5,861 bases of DNA from UBA927 sp964367095. Its GTDB lineage: Bacteria > Patescibacteriota > Microgenomatia > UBA10105 > UBA927. Positions 4,003 through 5,861 of this stretch are shown piece after piece (the first letter of the stretch is position 1; the number at the start of each line of letters is the position of its first letter). The stretch lies in NCBI GenBank assembly GCA_964367095.1, contig CAYIXE010000054.1, positions 1 to 5,861 of the forward strand, given 5' to 3'. The translations under genes were made by a program, and so were the position numbers. The notes under the pieces are model-generated. The model made no database searches and had not been told where the DNA came from. It saw only the letters and a list, made by a program, of their open reading frames with translations.

Positions 4003-4524
4003 ATGAGTTACATTGAAATTCCTGCAAGACAAAATAGTTTTACTGACATTACAAAGGTCGATGTCGAGTCGTCTGCAATGGCTATTAAAAGATTAATGGA
4101 AGGTCTGCCGTTTAATCCAAAAGATGTCAAAACGGCAATTGACCTCTATTGTGGCAATGGCATAATTGTCGCCGGAGAACTTGAATATTTGCCAAATGCA
4201 GTAATTCATGCGGTTGATATTAATGACAATATATTATCGCGGTATTTACAAAAGCAAAAACGAGTAAAATTTCACCAAGGCTGGGTTTCTAAGGTTTTAC
4301 TGAGCGGGCAACTACCCAAAGCAGACTTTATTTCCATATCGGATGCCTCGCGACACCACGGTTTAGATAGCATGTCTGCTTCACAACTTCAACAACTGAC
4401 GACTGGTTATCTATTAACTATTGGGGACAATGCATATTTAGAGCGAGAGCCATATTTTAGAGAATTATTTACAAGAGTAAAAAATATCCCTGATCATTTT
4501 GCCGCAGTATGGAAAGCAAAATAA
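4003..4524 (+). CDS. Small class I SAM methyltransferase-fold protein
   Basis: A 173-aa Rossmann-fold protein. AIDLYCGNG (45-53) is motif I, the SAM-binding glycine-rich loop. HAVDIND (69-75) is motif II, with D72 placed to bind the SAM ribose. ADFISISDASRHHG (107-120) sits where motif IV is expected but lacks the NPP-type signature, so the substrate is unknown. No membrane segment or signal peptide. The frame stays open upstream, but those codons belong to tRNA-Leu, so the ATG at 4003 is the sensible start. It lies 5 bases after the tRNA end, with no room for a Shine-Dalgarno site in the processed mRNA. Tight linkage suggests co-transcription from the tRNA promoter; a tRNA-modifying role is tempting but only a guess. 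Confidence 0.75.
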   Translation: MSYIEIPARQNSFTDITKVDVESSAMAIKRLMEGLPFNPKDVKTAIDLYCGNGIIVAGELEYLPNAVIHAVDINDNILSRYLQKQKRVKFHQGWVSKVLLSGQLPKADFISISDASRHHGLDSMSASQLQQLTTGYLLTIGDNAYLEREPYFRELFTRVKNIPDHFAAVWKAK

Positions 4525-4569
4525 TTTCACTTTGAAACATCCCTTGCTCTTTTGTCACACACTTCGTAC

Positions 4570-4575
4570 TATAAT
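4570..4575 (+). promoter_or_regulatory. -10 box immediately before the secreted helical protein gene
   Basis: TATAAT is perfect but lies only 3 bases before the ATG at 4579. The -35 is unclear: TTGTCA (4552-4557) is too close at 12 bases, and TTGCTC (4544-4549) too far at 20. The arrangement again suggests a leaderless or nearly leaderless transcript. Confidence 0.45.
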
Positions 4576-4578
4576 TGT

Positions 4579-5385
4579 ATGGGTCTTAAACGATTGCTTG
4601 TCACTTTTATTCTTCTTCTTTTAACTCTCACTCTCACAAGACCTGCGACCGCATCCTCTCCGCAAGCCTATCAGGATTTCCTTTTTCAATTTGATATCTA
4701 TCGGCAGAAATTTAGTGATTATCGCGTGGCCCTCGGGGAATTTAAAAAATATAGTTCGCTCTCAAGCGAGCAGGATGCGCTCAATAAAGTAAAACTGCTT
4801 ATAGCGCAGAGAAATCAAGTAGCACGTGCGTATTTTTTATTCCTCAACGAGAATCTCTCAGAAAATCCATCTATGCCGCCGACTGAGCTTGATCTCTATC
4901 GCAAGATAATCGTAAACGAAATAGCATTCCTTGATATACAAACCACTCTCGCACCATCACTTTCATCTCTTGCCGACGTTGAAAAGGTATCAGCCGAGTT
5001 TGTCAAACATTATCCCATTATGCAGTCGGCATTTCGGCAGGTGATTATCGCGACACAATTAGGATACTTGCGTTATTATGCAAAAAAATTTGATGCCGTC
5101 GCAACGAGCGCGCAAGCATTAATAAACGCGAGTCGATCAGCCAATACGGATAGTAAGCGCTCTACACTGGATCGCTGGATCTTAGCCCTTTCAAATAAAC
5201 GCACTTTGCATCAGCAAAAAGTAGATGGTATACGTATTGGAGCTTTCAAGTTAACCGGTGATGTGGCGGATCAGGATCGCAAATTTACTCTCCTTCTTCA
5301 AGATCTTTACGATGCACGACAATATTTAGTAGAAGGCGCGTCTTTTTTTACTGAAGTAGAAAATGCGCTCAAATATGATGATTAA
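4579..5385 (+). CDS. Secreted all-helical hypothetical protein
   Basis: I do not recognise a named family. The 268-aa product has a signal peptide: KR at 4-5, a leucine-rich core (6-19) and a likely cut after the ATA at 23-25. The mature part is predicted to be mostly amphipathic helix, rich in Leu, Ala, Lys and Gln, without cysteines or further membrane segments. This resembles the exported helical-bundle proteins common in CPR genomes. A TTG at 4552 would give a longer form, but it lies upstream of the TATAAT box, so ATG 4579 is preferred. The next gene overlaps its end, so the two are probably translated together and may form one cell-surface unit: a secreted helical protein plus a membrane-anchored partner. 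No enzymatic motif is visible. Confidence 0.72.
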   Translation: MGLKRLLVTFILLLLTLTLTRPATASSPQAYQDFLFQFDIYRQKFSDYRVALGEFKKYSSLSSEQDALNKVKLLIAQRNQVARAYFLFLNENLSENPSMPPTELDLYRKIIVNEIAFLDIQTTLAPSLSSLADVEKVSAEFVKHYPIMQSAFRQVIIATQLGYLRYYAKKFDAVATSAQALINASRSANTDSKRSTLDRWILALSNKRTLHQQKVDGIRIGAFKLTGDVADQDRKFTLLLQDLYDARQYLVEGASFFTEVENALKYDD

Positions 5386-5815
5386 ACCTATGGACATCGA
5401 ACCCAACATACCATCCGTCGTAGTCAGTGAACCGCAAGCAAATGCTGAAACGGCAGTGCCACTTGCGCAACCTTCACCGCCATTTACACCATCCATGCCT
5501 TCAACTCCACCTATAAAAAAACCACCCTTGCCATTTATTCCGATAGTAGGCGGGATTATAGTCCTCATTCTTGTTTCTCTCCTGATACAATTCATCCTAA
5601 GTAAGCGAACTAATACCGTAACTGTTGAAATTGCCCCATCTCCGACCGTCGCTGCCACACCTACACCGATACGTAAAACCTCAGCACTCTTTGCTACTGA
5701 GGCCTTTGCATCATTTAGCGCTCAAAAGGCTTCATTTTCTTCTGAAGTAAATAATTTTTCCTTTCAGGAAGGACTCTTTACCCCACCCACACTTGATCTT
5801 GAACTCGGTATGTAA
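5363..5815 (+). CDS. Pro/Thr-rich single-pass membrane protein
   Basis: A 150-aa hypothetical protein with three parts: a Pro-rich N-terminal region (about 10-57), one strong membrane helix (58-79, FIPIVGG to QFIL) followed by KR at 81-82, and a Thr/Pro/Ser/Phe-rich tail ending TPPTLDLELGM. Starts at 5363, 5375, 5378 and 5390 are possible; the first overlaps the previous gene by 23 bases and the third by 8. None has a clear ribosome site, so translational coupling is likely. The stop TAA (5813-5815) is made by the first bases (TGTAA, 5811-5815) of an element end like that of the MITE. The protein end may therefore have been changed by insertion, although the tail looks like a natural C-terminus. 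It probably works with the secreted protein upstream. Confidence 0.65.
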   Translation: MRSNMMIKPMDIEPNIPSVVVSEPQANAETAVPLAQPSPPFTPSMPSTPPIKKPPLPFIPIVGGIIVLILVSLLIQFILSKRTNTVTVEIAPSPTVAATPTPIRKTSALFATEAFASFSAQKASFSSEVNNFSFQEGLFTPPTLDLELGM

Positions 5816-5861
5816 CTTAACCTCTGAACTTTCGCATTTTGTGATTTCTCAATTTTCGTAG
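5811..5861. mobile_element. Left end of a second element of the MITE family (cut by window edge)
   Basis: The segment begins TGTAA. It has a diverged outer site (5818-5833, 12 of 16 identical to 2333-2348) and a perfect inner site TGATTTCTCAATTTTC (5842-5857), identical to 2357-2372. The distance from element start to inner site is 31 bases, the same as in the left arm of the MITE. Only this end is inside the window, so it could be another MITE or a full insertion sequence with transposase. Confidence 0.65.

Noticed and set aside
4552..4578. TTG start for the secreted helical protein
   Set aside because: It lies upstream of the TATAAT box and puts extra polar residues before the signal peptide.
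5326..5658. 110-codon minus-strand ORF
   Set aside because: It is a Gly/Val-rich antisense shadow of the Pro/Thr-rich membrane protein gene.

Overview
This is an AT-rich bacterial window. The clues are three tRNA genes without an encoded CCA end, short secreted or membrane-anchored proteins, a tandem pair of small lysozyme-like proteins, several genes with no Shine-Dalgarno sequence, and a Pro/Thr-rich single-pass membrane protein. Together they suggest a Candidate Phyla Radiation (Patescibacteria) genome, perhaps Microgenomates-like. That placement is inference; no marker gene here proves it. All likely genes lie on the plus strand.

Layout: 1-500 holds one doubtful 63-codon ORF and then a leader-like region with a -10 box, two mutually exclusive hairpins, and a 13-codon ORF carrying the best ribosome binding site in the window. 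Next comes a small protein with a LuxR/GerE-like helix-turn-helix (501-860). From 927 to 2311 tRNAs and mRNAs alternate: tRNA-Arg(UCG), a 37-bp tandem repeat array, a GIY-YIG nuclease, tRNA-Lys(CUU), and a VIT/CCC1-type Fe/Mn transporter. No separate promoter is evident inside this stretch, so it may be one mixed transcript. From 2577 to 3889 two paralogous secreted lysozyme-like proteins each have their own TTGACA promoter. The second also has a terminator-like hairpin with seven T residues wedged between promoter and ATG. tRNA-Leu(UAG) follows, joined almost directly to a small methyltransferase-fold gene. The window closes with a secreted helical protein that overlaps a Pro-rich membrane protein, probably a two-gene operon.

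The clearest mobile structure is a 193-bp non-autonomous element (2326-2518) just after the transporter gene. It has TGTAA...TTACA ends, two 14-bp subterminal repeats in each arm, and a perfect 16-bp target duplication on both sides. The last 51 bases of the window (5811-5861) look like the left end of a second element of the same family, whose first bases supply the stop codon of the last gene.

No classical defence system, CRISPR array or complete transposase gene is visible. The most notable signals are the long-duplication MITE family, the leader attenuator at 3299-3340, the upstream ORF and switching hairpins at 387-489, and the tRNA-mRNA junctions.
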